From NCBI RefSeq assembly GCF_020524005.1, contig NZ_JAIVKK010000002.1, forward strand, positions 124,001-188,000: 64,000 nt of DNA, written 5' to 3'. The notes beneath the pieces were generated by a model. That model saw only the letters and a list, made by a program, of their open reading frames with translations, did not search any database and had not been told where the DNA came from. This document shows, in pieces, positions 35,537 to 46,236 of this stretch. The position numbers were made by a program, and so were the translations under genes. Numbering within the stretch: position 1 is the first letter of the stretch; each line of letters opens with the position of its first letter. This DNA is from Microbulbifer aggregans (GTDB taxonomy: Bacteria > Pseudomonadota > Gammaproteobacteria > Pseudomonadales > Cellvibrionaceae).

Positions 35537-36466
35537 ATGCATTGTTTAATTACTGGCGGCACAGGATTGATAGGCCAGCTGTTTTGCGCGCAATGGCTGG
35601 CGCGCGGTAATTCACTGACAGTATTAAGCCGCAGCCCGGATACTGTACATCGCCTGTGCGGGGAATCCGCGCGGGGCGTGAGCAGCCTGCAGCAGGTCGA
35701 AGGCCCGGTGGATGTGGTGGTGAACCTGGCCGGAGAAACCATCTCCAAGCGCTGGAATCGCAGCCGCAAGGATGAAATCCGCCGCTCCCGCCTCGAGACC
35801 ACAAACACACTGGTAAAGTGGATTCTGTCGCAACCCCGGCCTCCTCACTATGTTCTCTCGGGATCTGCCGTAGGGTATTACGGCAATCGCGGTGGCGACC
35901 TTCTCAAAGAAACCAGCGGCCCGGGTGGCGGCTTTGCCGCTGAGCTCTGTCGTGACTGGGAAGCTGCCACCCAGCCACTGCAACAGGCCGGAATCTGTGT
36001 GGGTACCATGCGCACCGCTGTGGTGCTTTCCACCCGCGGTGGCGCCCTTGCTCAAATGCTACCGGCGTTTCGCCTGGGGCTCGGAGGGCCCATGGGTACC
36101 GGGGAACACTGGCTGAGCTGGATTCACGAAGATGACATCGTAGGGCTTATGCTCCACGCCATCGACCGCAATATCTGCCAACCTTTCAATGCCTGCTCGC
36201 CCGAGGCAGTCACCAACAACAGCTTCTCCCGCCTGCTTGCCCGCCAGCTACACCGCCCCTGTGTGATGCGCACGCCGGCCTGGATGCTCAAACTGATGTT
36301 CGGGGAGATGGCCGAGGAATTACTGCTGGCGAGTCAGAAAATGGAACCCCGCACCGCACTCGATAGTGGCTACAGCTTTGAATACCCCACCCTGGAAAAG
36401 GCCCTGGCAGATTTGCTGAGCCCCGGTAGCACCAGCAGGAACACAGCGCATACCAGAACCCGTTGA
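35537..36466 (+). CDS. yfcH: TIGR01777 family NAD-dependent epimerase-like protein (YfcH)
   Basis: 309 residues with a Rossmann start, CLITGGTGLIGQLF (Gly-rich NAD loop), LSGSAVGYYG and the family stretch RTAVVLSTRGGALAQMLPAF. This matches the YfcH/SDR39U1 family, whose substrate is unknown. The gene stands between lnt and a convergent small hypothetical gene. The start at ATG 35537 is directly before MHCLITGGTG. Confidence 0.9.
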   Translation: MHCLITGGTGLIGQLFCAQWLARGNSLTVLSRSPDTVHRLCGESARGVSSLQQVEGPVDVVVNLAGETISKRWNRSRKDEIRRSRLETTNTLVKWILSQPRPPHYVLSGSAVGYYGNRGGDLLKETSGPGGGFAAELCRDWEAATQPLQQAGICVGTMRTAVVLSTRGGALAQMLPAFRLGLGGPMGTGEHWLSWIHEDDIVGLMLHAIDRNICQPFNACSPEAVTNNSFSRLLARQLHRPCVMRTPAWMLKLMFGEMAEELLLASQKMEPRTALDSGYSFEYPTLEKALADLLSPGSTSRNTAHTRTR

Positions 36467-36482
36467 CGCCCAAAACGCATAA

Positions 36483-36501
36483 AGCCCGCACAAGGCGGGC
36501 T
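36483..36501 (-). terminator. Hairpin between yfcH and the convergent small gene
   Basis: AGCCCGC (36483-36489) pairs with GCGGGCT (36495-36501). The minus strand continues TTTATGCGTTTT, the plus strand CTATGAGG. It could act for both convergent genes, better for the minus one. Confidence 0.6.
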
Positions 36502-36528
36502 CTATGAGGAAGTCCTGGGTGAGCGGTT

Positions 36529-36918
36529 TCAGGCTGCTGCCGAATTGCTCGTCAATGCCTCGTCCAGATATCCACGTGCCGAATCCGAAGTCACGGGTTC
36601 AGCCTTGCACTCCATGGGCGCAGTGCCAACCCATTGAGCGTACCAGCGATACCAGTTTTGCTGCACGGTTTCACTACCCGTACTCTCAAAACGCAGCTCG
36701 GCAAAATCGGTCTGCTCTGGGTCCAACTTGAACTCGCGCACAATCTGTCCAACGAATGTCGCGAAGTTTTTTGTAAATTGAGCACCACTCTCACTACCAG
36801 CAGAGAGCAGCACCAGTTGGCGTTTGCCACGCCGGGTAAGCTTGAACCCTATCCACACCGGTCGGTTCATCCGGTTATGTAACTGGACAGGGGACAGAGA
36901 CGCTGGAAATTCCGTCAT
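36529..36918 (-). CDS. Hypothetical protein, 129 residues
   Basis: Soluble protein without a signal peptide: MTEFPASLSPVQLHNRMNRP, then WIGFKLTRRGKRQLVLLSAG and TVQQNWYRWYAQWVG. The alternating hydrophobic and charged pattern suggests an alpha-beta fold. The ATG has a purine stretch (AGAGGTAATG) just upstream on its strand, which supports the start. I do not recognise the family. It is downstream of ydcF by 231 bp on the same strand. Confidence 0.65.
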   Translation of the reverse strand: MTEFPASLSPVQLHNRMNRPVWIGFKLTRRGKRQLVLLSAGSESGAQFTKNFATFVGQIVREFKLDPEQTDFAELRFESTGSETVQQNWYRWYAQWVGTAPMECKAEPVTSDSARGYLDEALTSNSAAA

Positions 36919-37149
36919 CAGACATTACCTCTTTTATTTTTTGTTGTTATTCCCGGCATGATCCAGCTTTTCGCCGCTGGTCTCATCCCGGTTGCGAATC
37001 CAGTTCGCACTACAGCAATTACCTTCCGTAACCGCTACCGACCCTCTCGGTCACGCCTGGACGCCACCCTAACAGCCGGTTAGTAAGGACGCACATACTA
37101 GGTTTGTGATCCCAATTGGGCAACCGCAGTACTGACTGCCCCACTCCGG

Positions 37150-37932
37150 TCAGCAATTACGCTTCTCCGGCAGGGGATGCCAGCGATACCAGAAGTCACC
37201 GAGAATCTCCCGCCAGTACACCTGAGTCCGCAGCAGTGCACCGGCACTCGGCAACCACCGCAGGATCCCACTCTGGCTCCTGGGCAATAACTCCCCGGGA
37301 GACCCCACCGGCATTGGCCGCACCTGCAAACCTGCGCGGGCAAACACCTCGGCCGCCCGTGGCATATGCCACCAGTGCGTGACCAGTATCACACTTTCGA
37401 CCCCAGAGTCGTGCAGAAGTGCCGCCGAGTTAGCCGCATTTTCCGCCGTAGTTCGGCTGCAATTCTCGCGCCAAGTCACCGGTCGGGAGAACAATTGCTC
37501 CAAAACATCAGCCATCAAGCCGGCTTCAGAGGCCTTTTCATCTTTATATACACGCCCCCCGGACACCAGAATTGGCAATTCCTTGGGTGCATTGGTAACA
37601 GCCCAGGTCACCCGGTCGAGGGTGGTGAGCGATAATCGTTCAGCCCCGCTATCTTCATCCCGGTAGCGCCCACCACCAAGGATCACCACAGCGGTGGGAT
37701 CTACCGACGGCGTCGCGGGCGTCTGGGCCACCAATTGCCGCCCCAGCCAGCCTGAGAACGCCGGTGTCGCGGATATCCACAAGGTGAGGCCACACAGAAT
37801 AGCCAGCGGCAGTGACAGTTTTGCGATCAGCGATGAAGCCGGGAAAAAACACAGCACTAACGCCAACAGTAATCCCACCAGGGGGGCGAAAGGGGGCATC
37901 AGCAGGGTACTCAGCGCGGTTTGCAGTTCCAT
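37150..37932 (-). CDS. YdcF family protein (DUF218, ElyC/SanA-like)
   Basis: 260 residues. Two N-terminal hydrophobic helices (about 10-32 and 36-55) anchor a DUF218 domain with TAVVILGGGRYRDED, ILVSGGRVY, ENCSRTTAENAANS and VILVTHWWHMPRAAEVF. ElyC-type members affect envelope integrity and undecaprenyl-phosphate use; the biochemical reaction is not established. It lies 86 bp downstream of the ybeL-like gene and may be cotranscribed with it. Confidence 0.88.
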   Translation of the reverse strand: MELQTALSTLLMPPFAPLVGLLLALVLCFFPASSLIAKLSLPLAILCGLTLWISATPAFSGWLGRQLVAQTPATPSVDPTAVVILGGGRYRDEDSGAERLSLTTLDRVTWAVTNAPKELPILVSGGRVYKDEKASEAGLMADVLEQLFSRPVTWRENCSRTTAENAANSAALLHDSGVESVILVTHWWHMPRAAEVFARAGLQVRPMPVGSPGELLPRSQSGILRWLPSAGALLRTQVYWREILGDFWYRWHPLPEKRNC

Positions 37933-38018
37933 ATTGCTCTAGTTTGGTGCCTTTTATTGTTCCGTTGTCGTTCCCGAATCTTTGTTATATCGGCCGATAT
38001 CTGCTGGAAGCAGACGAC

Positions 38019-38528
38019 TCAGGTATCGTGCAAGCCGCCAGTGATCTGGCGAAAACAGCCATAGCCACAGCGGTGACAGGGTGTGATCTGGCTGTTGGCC
38101 GGCGGCAGGGCCCGGTACCCACAACCGAGACACTGAAGCTCCTCGCCCTCTCCAACTTCTTCCCCGGCCAAAGCCCAGGGTTCACCGCGCTTGATACAGC
38201 GCATCAGGTTTGGCCAGGCGGTTTTGGTTGGATCCGCAGCGTCCAGGAGCCAATCGCCGGTACGCTCTTCCAGCGTCTGCAGCTCGCCGCCCAGCCCCCG
38301 TATATAGTCCGCAGCCCGGTGCAGGTCATCTTTGAGCCACGCGCGCAGGAACGCCGCCTTGCTGGCGGTCAACTCCTCCACGGCCAGTTCACCTTCGACC
38401 AGCTTTTCCAGGTCATGGCGCAGCTCGGAGGAAAGATCCCCATCTTCCATGGGCAAATCCGGGCTTGCTGAATTCTCATTCCTTTTCCCCGCACCTTCTT
38501 TCCCTGCGCCTTTAGGTTCCTTACTCAC
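38019..38528 (-). CDS. ybeL: YbeL-like zinc-ribbon protein (DUF1451)
   Basis: 169 residues starting at GTG 38528 (SKEPKGAGKEG). This start is chosen because AGGAGG lies about 7 nt upstream; the longer frame to 38729 would run into the leuS coding region. An acidic helical N-terminal half (LSSELRHDLEKLVEGELAVEEL) is followed by a C-terminal zinc ribbon with Cys-X2-Cys twice: LQCLGCGYRA and TPCHRCGYGCF. This layout and the position beside leuS match E. coli ybeL. Function unknown; the zinc ribbon suggests protein or nucleic-acid binding. Confidence 0.85.
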   Translation of the reverse strand: MSKEPKGAGKEGAGKRNENSASPDLPMEDGDLSSELRHDLEKLVEGELAVEELTASKAAFLRAWLKDDLHRAADYIRGLGGELQTLEERTGDWLLDAADPTKTAWPNLMRCIKRGEPWALAGEEVGEGEELQCLGCGYRALPPANSQITPCHRCGYGCFRQITGGLHDT

Positions 38529-38598
38529 CCCATCCCTCCTATAATTCGCCGTTTTCCGGCCGAACCGCGAATAGCTCCCGGCCAGAACATACCCATAG

Positions 38599-41226
<2,628 letters not shown>

Positions 41227-41262
41227 GCGTCCTTTCACTTCTAACGAAGCACAAAAACCCGA

Positions 41263-41384
41263 CGCGAAGGCCAGGTAGCGGGTACGGGTTTTCAGGAGCG
41301 TCGCAAACAGGATGTTTGCGCCGCAGCGCCCAGGGATGGGTCTACAGCGGTCCTGAAAACCCGTACCCGGTACCTGGCTGCCAC
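41263..41384 (-). repeat. Palindromic element copy F (TCCCT-loop family)
   Basis: Arms at 41271-41297 and 41351-41377 pair at 26 of 27 positions. On the minus strand it starts GTGGCAGCCAGGTACCGGG, has ACCCATCCCTGGGCGCTGCG and an inner hairpin with loop ATCCT, and ends CCTTCGCG. The centre is nearly the same as copy A. It occupies the leuS-lptE gap: 37 bp after leuS and 31 bp before lptE. Confidence 0.85.
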
Positions 41385-41414
41385 AAGACTCCAAAAAGAA
41401 CGCAACGGACCAAG

Positions 41415-41945
41415 ATGAAAAGCACCATGCTTCGCACCCTGACAATAATTCTGGCCGTCACAATTTCAGCTTGCGGCTGGCACCTCCGCGGCGCACCGAA
41501 GAATTTCCCTCCGGGCAGCACTCTGTACATCACCACAGAAGATCCCCGCAGCGATATCGCCGAAAGTATCTCCCGCCTGTTGCAGACCAGCGGCCTGCCA
41601 CTCGCAGAAGAACCTGCGCAAGCCGACTTCCTGTTAACCATCCACCGCGAAATCGAACAGAAGCGCACCGTATCCGTGGATGCCAAAGGCCGCGCTTCCG
41701 AATACGAGCTGACCACCAGCGCCGAATACAGCGTGCGCGATAACACCGGCCGCCAACTCCTCACCGAAGCCCGCGCCGACGTCTATCGCACACTCGAATG
41801 GAACGAAGGCGAAGTCGTGAGTAAAGGTGAAGAAGAACGGATTTTGCGGGAAGAAATGCGTCGCGAACTGATCAGCCGCATCATCGACCGCCTGCGCCGC
41901 ATCGACGTGCGTACCCCGGTTACCGACAGCCCCTCAGCGCCATAA
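41415..41945 (+). CDS. lptE: LPS-assembly lipoprotein LptE
   Basis: A 176-residue outer-membrane lipoprotein that plugs LptD and helps insert LPS. The ATG at 41415 is chosen over an upstream frame that would read through the palindromic element. The signal peptide is MLRTLTIILAVTISAC with lipidated Cys20, followed by the family start GWHLRGAPKNFP. The remainder has ILREEMRRELISRIIDRLRR at the C-terminus, typical of LptE. Position between leuS and holA is the standard gammaproteobacterial order. Confidence 0.93.
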   Translation: MKSTMLRTLTIILAVTISACGWHLRGAPKNFPPGSTLYITTEDPRSDIAESISRLLQTSGLPLAEEPAQADFLLTIHREIEQKRTVSVDAKGRASEYELTTSAEYSVRDNTGRQLLTEARADVYRTLEWNEGEVVSKGEEERILREEMRRELISRIIDRLRRIDVRTPVTDSPSAP

Positions 41946-41958
41946 GGGCAACGCACTC

Positions 41959-42963
41959 ATGGCACGAATCAACCCCCGGCAACTCGCCCAGAGCCTGCAA
42001 CGCCACCTCGCCCCGATATACGTCATTACCGGCGACGAACCACTGCTGGTCCAGGAGTGCTGCGACGCAATTCGCGAAGCCGCAAGCAAACATGGATTCA
42101 ACGAGCGCGACCTGCTGCACGGTGAAAACAACTTCGACTGGGGCCAACTTCTCTCGGCTGCCGGCAGCCTGTCGCTGTTCGCAGACAAAAAGCTGATCGA
42201 ATTGCGCCTCCCGGGCGGTAAACCCGGTGACAAAGGCAGCAAAGCCCTACAGCAATTTGCCACCACCGCCAGCGAAGACACCCTGTTGATGCTGGTATTA
42301 CCAAAACTTGACCGCTCCCAGCTCAACAGCAAATGGGTCAAGTCACTGGAAGCCAACGGCGTACTGATCCAGATCTGGCCCGTAGACGCCAGCGAAATGC
42401 CACGCTGGATTCACCAGCGCCTGCGGACCGCCGGACTCGACGCCGAACCGGAAGCCATCCAGATACTGGCCGAGCGGGTGGAAGGCAACCTGCTTGCTGC
42501 CAGTCAGGAAATCGAAAAACTGAAACTCCTGGCCCAGGACTCGGTAATCACCGCTGAGACCATGAGCAACGCCGTCGCCAGCTCTGCTCGCTATGACGTA
42601 TTCGGCCTGATTGACAAGGCACTGGCTGCCGATGCCGCCGGCGCCGTCAAAACCCTGCAAGGGCTGCGCGCCGAAGGTGTCGAAGCACCGGTGGTATTGT
42701 GGGCAATTGCCAGGGAACTCCGCTCACTACTGGAAACCCAGCAAAAACTCGACGAAGGCCAGCCCATCAATCGCCTGGTGCGCATCCAGAAGCGCCAGCC
42801 ACTGGTACAGGCCGCCTGCCAACGACTGCGACCACGCCAGTTGGAAAGCTTGCTGCTGCGCGCTCGCGCTGTAGATAACGCCATTAAAGGCGGCCGGGAA
42901 ATGGATCCGTGGGCGGGTTTACTGGAACTGACGCTTAACCTGTCGGGCAAGCGTAGTATCTAA
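41959..42963 (+). CDS. holA: DNA polymerase III subunit delta
   Basis: 334 residues, the clamp-loader delta subunit that opens the beta clamp. The start MARINPRQLAQSLQRHLAPIYVITGDEPLL is characteristic (PIYVITGDEPLLVQE), as are LFADKKLIELRLP and AARYDVFGLIDKALA-like SSARYDVFGLIDKALAAD. It follows lptE by 13 bp, so the two are probably one transcript. A REP-type palindrome lies 14 bp after the stop. Confidence 0.95.
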   Translation: MARINPRQLAQSLQRHLAPIYVITGDEPLLVQECCDAIREAASKHGFNERDLLHGENNFDWGQLLSAAGSLSLFADKKLIELRLPGGKPGDKGSKALQQFATTASEDTLLMLVLPKLDRSQLNSKWVKSLEANGVLIQIWPVDASEMPRWIHQRLRTAGLDAEPEAIQILAERVEGNLLAASQEIEKLKLLAQDSVITAETMSNAVASSARYDVFGLIDKALAADAAGAVKTLQGLRAEGVEAPVVLWAIARELRSLLETQQKLDEGQPINRLVRIQKRQPLVQAACQRLRPRQLESLLLRARAVDNAIKGGREMDPWAGLLELTLNLSGKRSI

Positions 42964-42976
42964 GCCTCACACGCCC

Positions 42977-43062
42977 TGTAGGAGCCTGCTTGCAGGCGAA
43001 GAGCGAACACCGCCCGCTGCTAGTTTATTGCCAGGCTATTCGCCTGCAAGCAGGCTCCTACA
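42977..43062. repeat. Pseudomonas-type REP inverted pair (copy G)
   Basis: Two perfect 24-bp complementary arms at 42977-43000 and 43039-43062, separated by 38 bp. Each arm starts TGTAGGAGCC and contains its own hairpin GCCTGCTTGCAGGC. This is the shape and sequence style of Pseudomonas REP/REPIN elements. It lies between the convergent holA and chitinase genes and may stop transcription from both sides. Confidence 0.85.
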
Positions 43063-43091
43063 GAGCGGCACTATAAGAAGAATTAAAAAAT

Positions 43092-44291
43092 TTATTCGGC
43101 GATTTTTGCGGAGTAAATAGCGTCTACCAGATCTCCCTCGTCCGTATCACCGGGCAGCTCCCAGAACATGATGCCGCCAAGCTGGTGCTCTTTCGCATAA
43201 CGGGTTTTCAGGGCAACCGAGCGCGGGTTATCAAACGTCGCGTAGCGCTGCTGCTCCGCGTTATATGCGTAAACCGCCTGCGCATCCTCATCCCAGGACA
43301 CCTCATAGCCACGCGCTTTCGTGTAGGTATCTTCCAGCTCCGCGTACTTCAGCCCGGCCACATGAGTGCCCTTCTGGTAGCGGCCCGTGTTATCCGAAGC
43401 GACCTCCTCCCAAACCCGGGAATAAAACGCCGCACCAATCACAATTTTTTGCGCAGGCACACCCGCATCCAGCAAATAGCGCACCGCATTGTCGGTGGAC
43501 TGCTTCTGCGAATCGGTTGAGTAAATCGGCGAGTGGTGGCCAGTGACCGTGCTGAAACCGTTGACCAGGTCGTAGCTCATCACGTTGATATTGTTGACCA
43601 GTGGCGTGATCGCCTGCCAATCGAGGGATTTTTCCAGAAACTCATCAAAGCCACCGGCGGCCACACTCAGCAGCGCGTCCGGCCCGAGCGTATCCCGCAG
43701 GGTTTTCACCAGTGCGGTAAAGTGCTCGCGATCCTCCGCTCTGTAAGGGTGACCAGGGTGGCCCTCGATTGCCGGATACTCCCAATCCAGATCAATACCG
43801 TCACCGCCAATACCCTTTAATGTATCGCGTACCGAAACAGCAAATGCCACCCGATTTTCTTCTGTGGAAAACACATCGGAACAGGTTTCACAACCACCCC
43901 ATCCGCCCAGCGCGATCAGAACCTTGAGGTGTGGGTATTGCTCTTTAAGAGCCAATAAGCGGGCGTAGGCTTCTTTGCCCTCCTGTCCGTCTTCACCCGC
44001 CCCCCTGGCAAAGGAAAGTTGGTTCCCATCCAAAAAAACAAAGCTGTAAATAACGTGGGTGAGCTTGTTAAAGTCGTAACGCGCCAGATCCTTGCCATCC
44101 CCGGTGTAGTAGCCGATCACCGCCAGCTCATCAGGGCTTACCGGTGCAGCAACAGCCTGTTTCACCACAGCGCCAACTTCTCGCCCGTGGTTCCTGTCAC
44201 TCGCATTGCTTACGAGGAAGGTACAGGCAACCGCCACGATTGTTGAATAAAACGCCAGCTCCGCACCAAATCGCCAAATCTTGTTCAACAT
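43092..44291 (-). CDS. Glycoside hydrolase family 18 chitinase
   Basis: 399 residues. An N-terminal hydrophobic segment (about 11-29, FYSTIVAVACTFLVSNA) is a signal peptide or anchor. The GH18 barrel follows: LAVIGYYTGDGKDLARYDF, LKVLIALGGWGGC, and the catalytic DGIDLDWE at 164-171 with Glu171 as acid/base. FYSRVWEEV and GGIMFWELPGDT are later conserved strands. There is no chitin-binding domain, so it probably trims soluble chitooligosaccharides in the periplasm or at the surface. ATG has an AGAGGGATT ribosome-binding site. It is divergent from aidB. Confidence 0.92.
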   Translation of the reverse strand: MLNKIWRFGAELAFYSTIVAVACTFLVSNASDRNHGREVGAVVKQAVAAPVSPDELAVIGYYTGDGKDLARYDFNKLTHVIYSFVFLDGNQLSFARGAGEDGQEGKEAYARLLALKEQYPHLKVLIALGGWGGCETCSDVFSTEENRVAFAVSVRDTLKGIGGDGIDLDWEYPAIEGHPGHPYRAEDREHFTALVKTLRDTLGPDALLSVAAGGFDEFLEKSLDWQAITPLVNNINVMSYDLVNGFSTVTGHHSPIYSTDSQKQSTDNAVRYLLDAGVPAQKIVIGAAFYSRVWEEVASDNTGRYQKGTHVAGLKYAELEDTYTKARGYEVSWDEDAQAVYAYNAEQQRYATFDNPRSVALKTRYAKEHQLGGIMFWELPGDTDEGDLVDAIYSAKIAE

Positions 44292-44568
44292 GGAATCCCT
44301 CTCACATTTTTATTCCCATATCCCATGCTACCCGCTATGCGGACAGCATGACAACGCTGTCACAACTGATTATTCAACCTTGCGGCAGCTTTCCTCCGCT
44401 TTTGCCGGGCTTTTGGGCACCCCGGCAAAGAAGGGGGTCATAAAAAGACAAGTCACTGTGAAGACAAAGGCACTAGGATTAGCTTCAGACCTCGCCGACC
44501 GTCATAAGATATGCGAGTACTACCCTGGCGCATCCAGGGACGAATGTAGAAAAAAAGAGAGAAACATC
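44292..44568. other. Divergent intergenic region, chitinase / aidB
   Basis: 277 bp that must contain both promoters. A GCCGGGC...GCCCCGGC-like inverted repeat (near 44404-44425, CCGGG/CCCCGG) is the only visible structure. An open frame upstream of aidB extends here but lacks a ribosome-binding site. Confidence 0.35.
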
Positions 44569-46227
44569 ATGGCCGACAAGCCCGCCGACTTTGATCTCGC
44601 CAGTACCCATACCGTTTTCAACCAGCCCAAACCGCTGTCCGGCCACAACCTCTACGCCGGCGATGCCGCGCTCCGCGATGCGGTGATCCACAACGGCGGA
44701 CACTGGGCAGAAGACGACCTGCAGCGATACGGCGAAGTCTGCGGGCGGCCGGAGATGATCGAGCGGGGTTACCTCGCTAACGAACACAAACCGCAATTCG
44801 AGTCCCACGATCGGGTTGGCAATCGCATCGATCAGGTGAACTACCACCCCAGCTATCACCAGCTGATGCAGCTCGCACTCAGCGAAGGGCTGCACAGCAG
44901 TCCCTGGACGCATCCCAAGCCCGGAGCGCACGTGGTGCGCGCTGCCAAATATTATCTGCACTGCCAGCTGGAAGCCGGACACGGTTGCCCGGTCACCATG
45001 ACATTTGCCTCGGTGCCATCCATCAGGCTAAACCCCAAGCTCGCGGAAGAATGGCTCCCCAAAATAACCGACCGCGGCTACGACCCCAGCAATCGCCCGT
45101 TCACGGAAAAATCCGCGCTCACCATCGGTATGGGCATGACCGAAAAACAGGGCGGTTCCGATGTGCGTGCCAACACCACAACGGCCACCCCCATGGGCAA
45201 CGGCAGCTACGAACTGGTGGGGCACAAATGGTTTACCTCCGCCCCGATGTGCGATGCATTCCTGATGCTCGCGCAAACCGATGTTGGTCTCAGTTGTTTT
45301 CTCGTACCCCGCTGGCGCCCCGACGGAACAAAAAACCCGATCCAGGTACAGCGTCTTAAAAACAAGGCCGGCAACGTGTCCAACGCTTCTTCCGAAATCG
45401 AAATGCGCGGCGCGCTGGGCTGGCTGGTGGGTGAGGAAGGCCGCGGTGTACCCGCGATTATCGAGATGGTCTCCGCCACCCGTTTCGACTGCATGATCGG
45501 CTCCTCCGGCGGCCAGCGTCAGGCCACCCTGCAAGCGATCTACCACGCCTCCCAACGCAATGCTTTTGGTATAACCCTGATCGACCAGCCGCTGATGCAG
45601 AATGTGCTGGCTGATTTGCAGCTGGAAGTGGAAGGATCCGTGGCCCTGACCATGCGCATGGCGCAGGCGTTCGATCACCTGGAAGATGAAACACAACAAC
45701 TGCTGATGCGGTTGGGGACCGCGGTGGGCAAGTACTGGATCTGCAAACGCACCCCGCACCACGCCTATGAGGCCATGGAGTGCCTGGGCGGTAACGGCGT
45801 GATCGAAAACTTCATTACCGCCCGCCTGTATCGCGACGCCCCGATCAATGCGATCTGGGAAGGCTCCGGCAATATCCAGGCCCTCGACGTTTTGCGGGCC
45901 ATTGCGAAAACGCCGGCCGTGATCGAAAACTGGTACAACGAACTGGAACAGAGCAAGGGTAACGATCTGCGTTACGACCATGCTTTGACACATCTGAAGA
46001 GCACCCTGTCCGGCACCGACGACATCGAATACCGCGCACGCCACATCGTCGACCAGATGGCCCTGACCATGCAGGCACACCTGTTGATGCAGGGATCCAG
46101 CAGTGCGGTAGCGGAAGGATTTATCGCCTCGCGTCTGGGCAGCCGCGGCGCCTGCAACACCGGGACACTGCCGCAGCATGTGGATGTAAAGACCATCATC
46201 GCACGGGGCAATCCGCTGGTTCTGTAA
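44569..46227 (+). CDS. aidB: AidB-like acyl-CoA dehydrogenase family protein
   Basis: 552 residues from ATG 44569, chosen for its AGAGAG ribosome-binding site and agreement with AidB length (541). The flavin-site stretches are ALTIGMGMTEKQGGSDVRANTT and KWFTSAPMCDAFLMLAQ. The family end CLGGNGVIENFITARLYRDA with AIWEGSGNIQALDVLRA is clear. In E. coli AidB is a FAD protein induced by alkylation damage that binds DNA; acyl-CoA dehydrogenase activity is weak. No Ada box was identified upstream. Confidence 0.9.
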   Translation: MADKPADFDLASTHTVFNQPKPLSGHNLYAGDAALRDAVIHNGGHWAEDDLQRYGEVCGRPEMIERGYLANEHKPQFESHDRVGNRIDQVNYHPSYHQLMQLALSEGLHSSPWTHPKPGAHVVRAAKYYLHCQLEAGHGCPVTMTFASVPSIRLNPKLAEEWLPKITDRGYDPSNRPFTEKSALTIGMGMTEKQGGSDVRANTTTATPMGNGSYELVGHKWFTSAPMCDAFLMLAQTDVGLSCFLVPRWRPDGTKNPIQVQRLKNKAGNVSNASSEIEMRGALGWLVGEEGRGVPAIIEMVSATRFDCMIGSSGGQRQATLQAIYHASQRNAFGITLIDQPLMQNVLADLQLEVEGSVALTMRMAQAFDHLEDETQQLLMRLGTAVGKYWICKRTPHHAYEAMECLGGNGVIENFITARLYRDAPINAIWEGSGNIQALDVLRAIAKTPAVIENWYNELEQSKGNDLRYDHALTHLKSTLSGTDDIEYRARHIVDQMALTMQAHLLMQGSSSAVAEGFIASRLGSRGACNTGTLPQHVDVKTIIARGNPLVL

Positions 46228-46236
46228 TCTTGGCCT

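Noticed and set aside
41316-41414. N-terminal extension of lptE
   Set aside because: It would read through element F and push the lipoprotein signal peptide 33 residues inward; ATG 41415 gives a normal lipoprotein start.
44281-44568. N-terminal extension of aidB
   Set aside because: The extra 96 residues are unlike AidB and begin inside the divergent chitinase gene; ATG 44569 has a ribosome-binding site.
45028-46179. 383-codon frame antisense to aidB
   Set aside because: Shadow; aidB in the other frame shows clear acyl-CoA dehydrogenase motifs.
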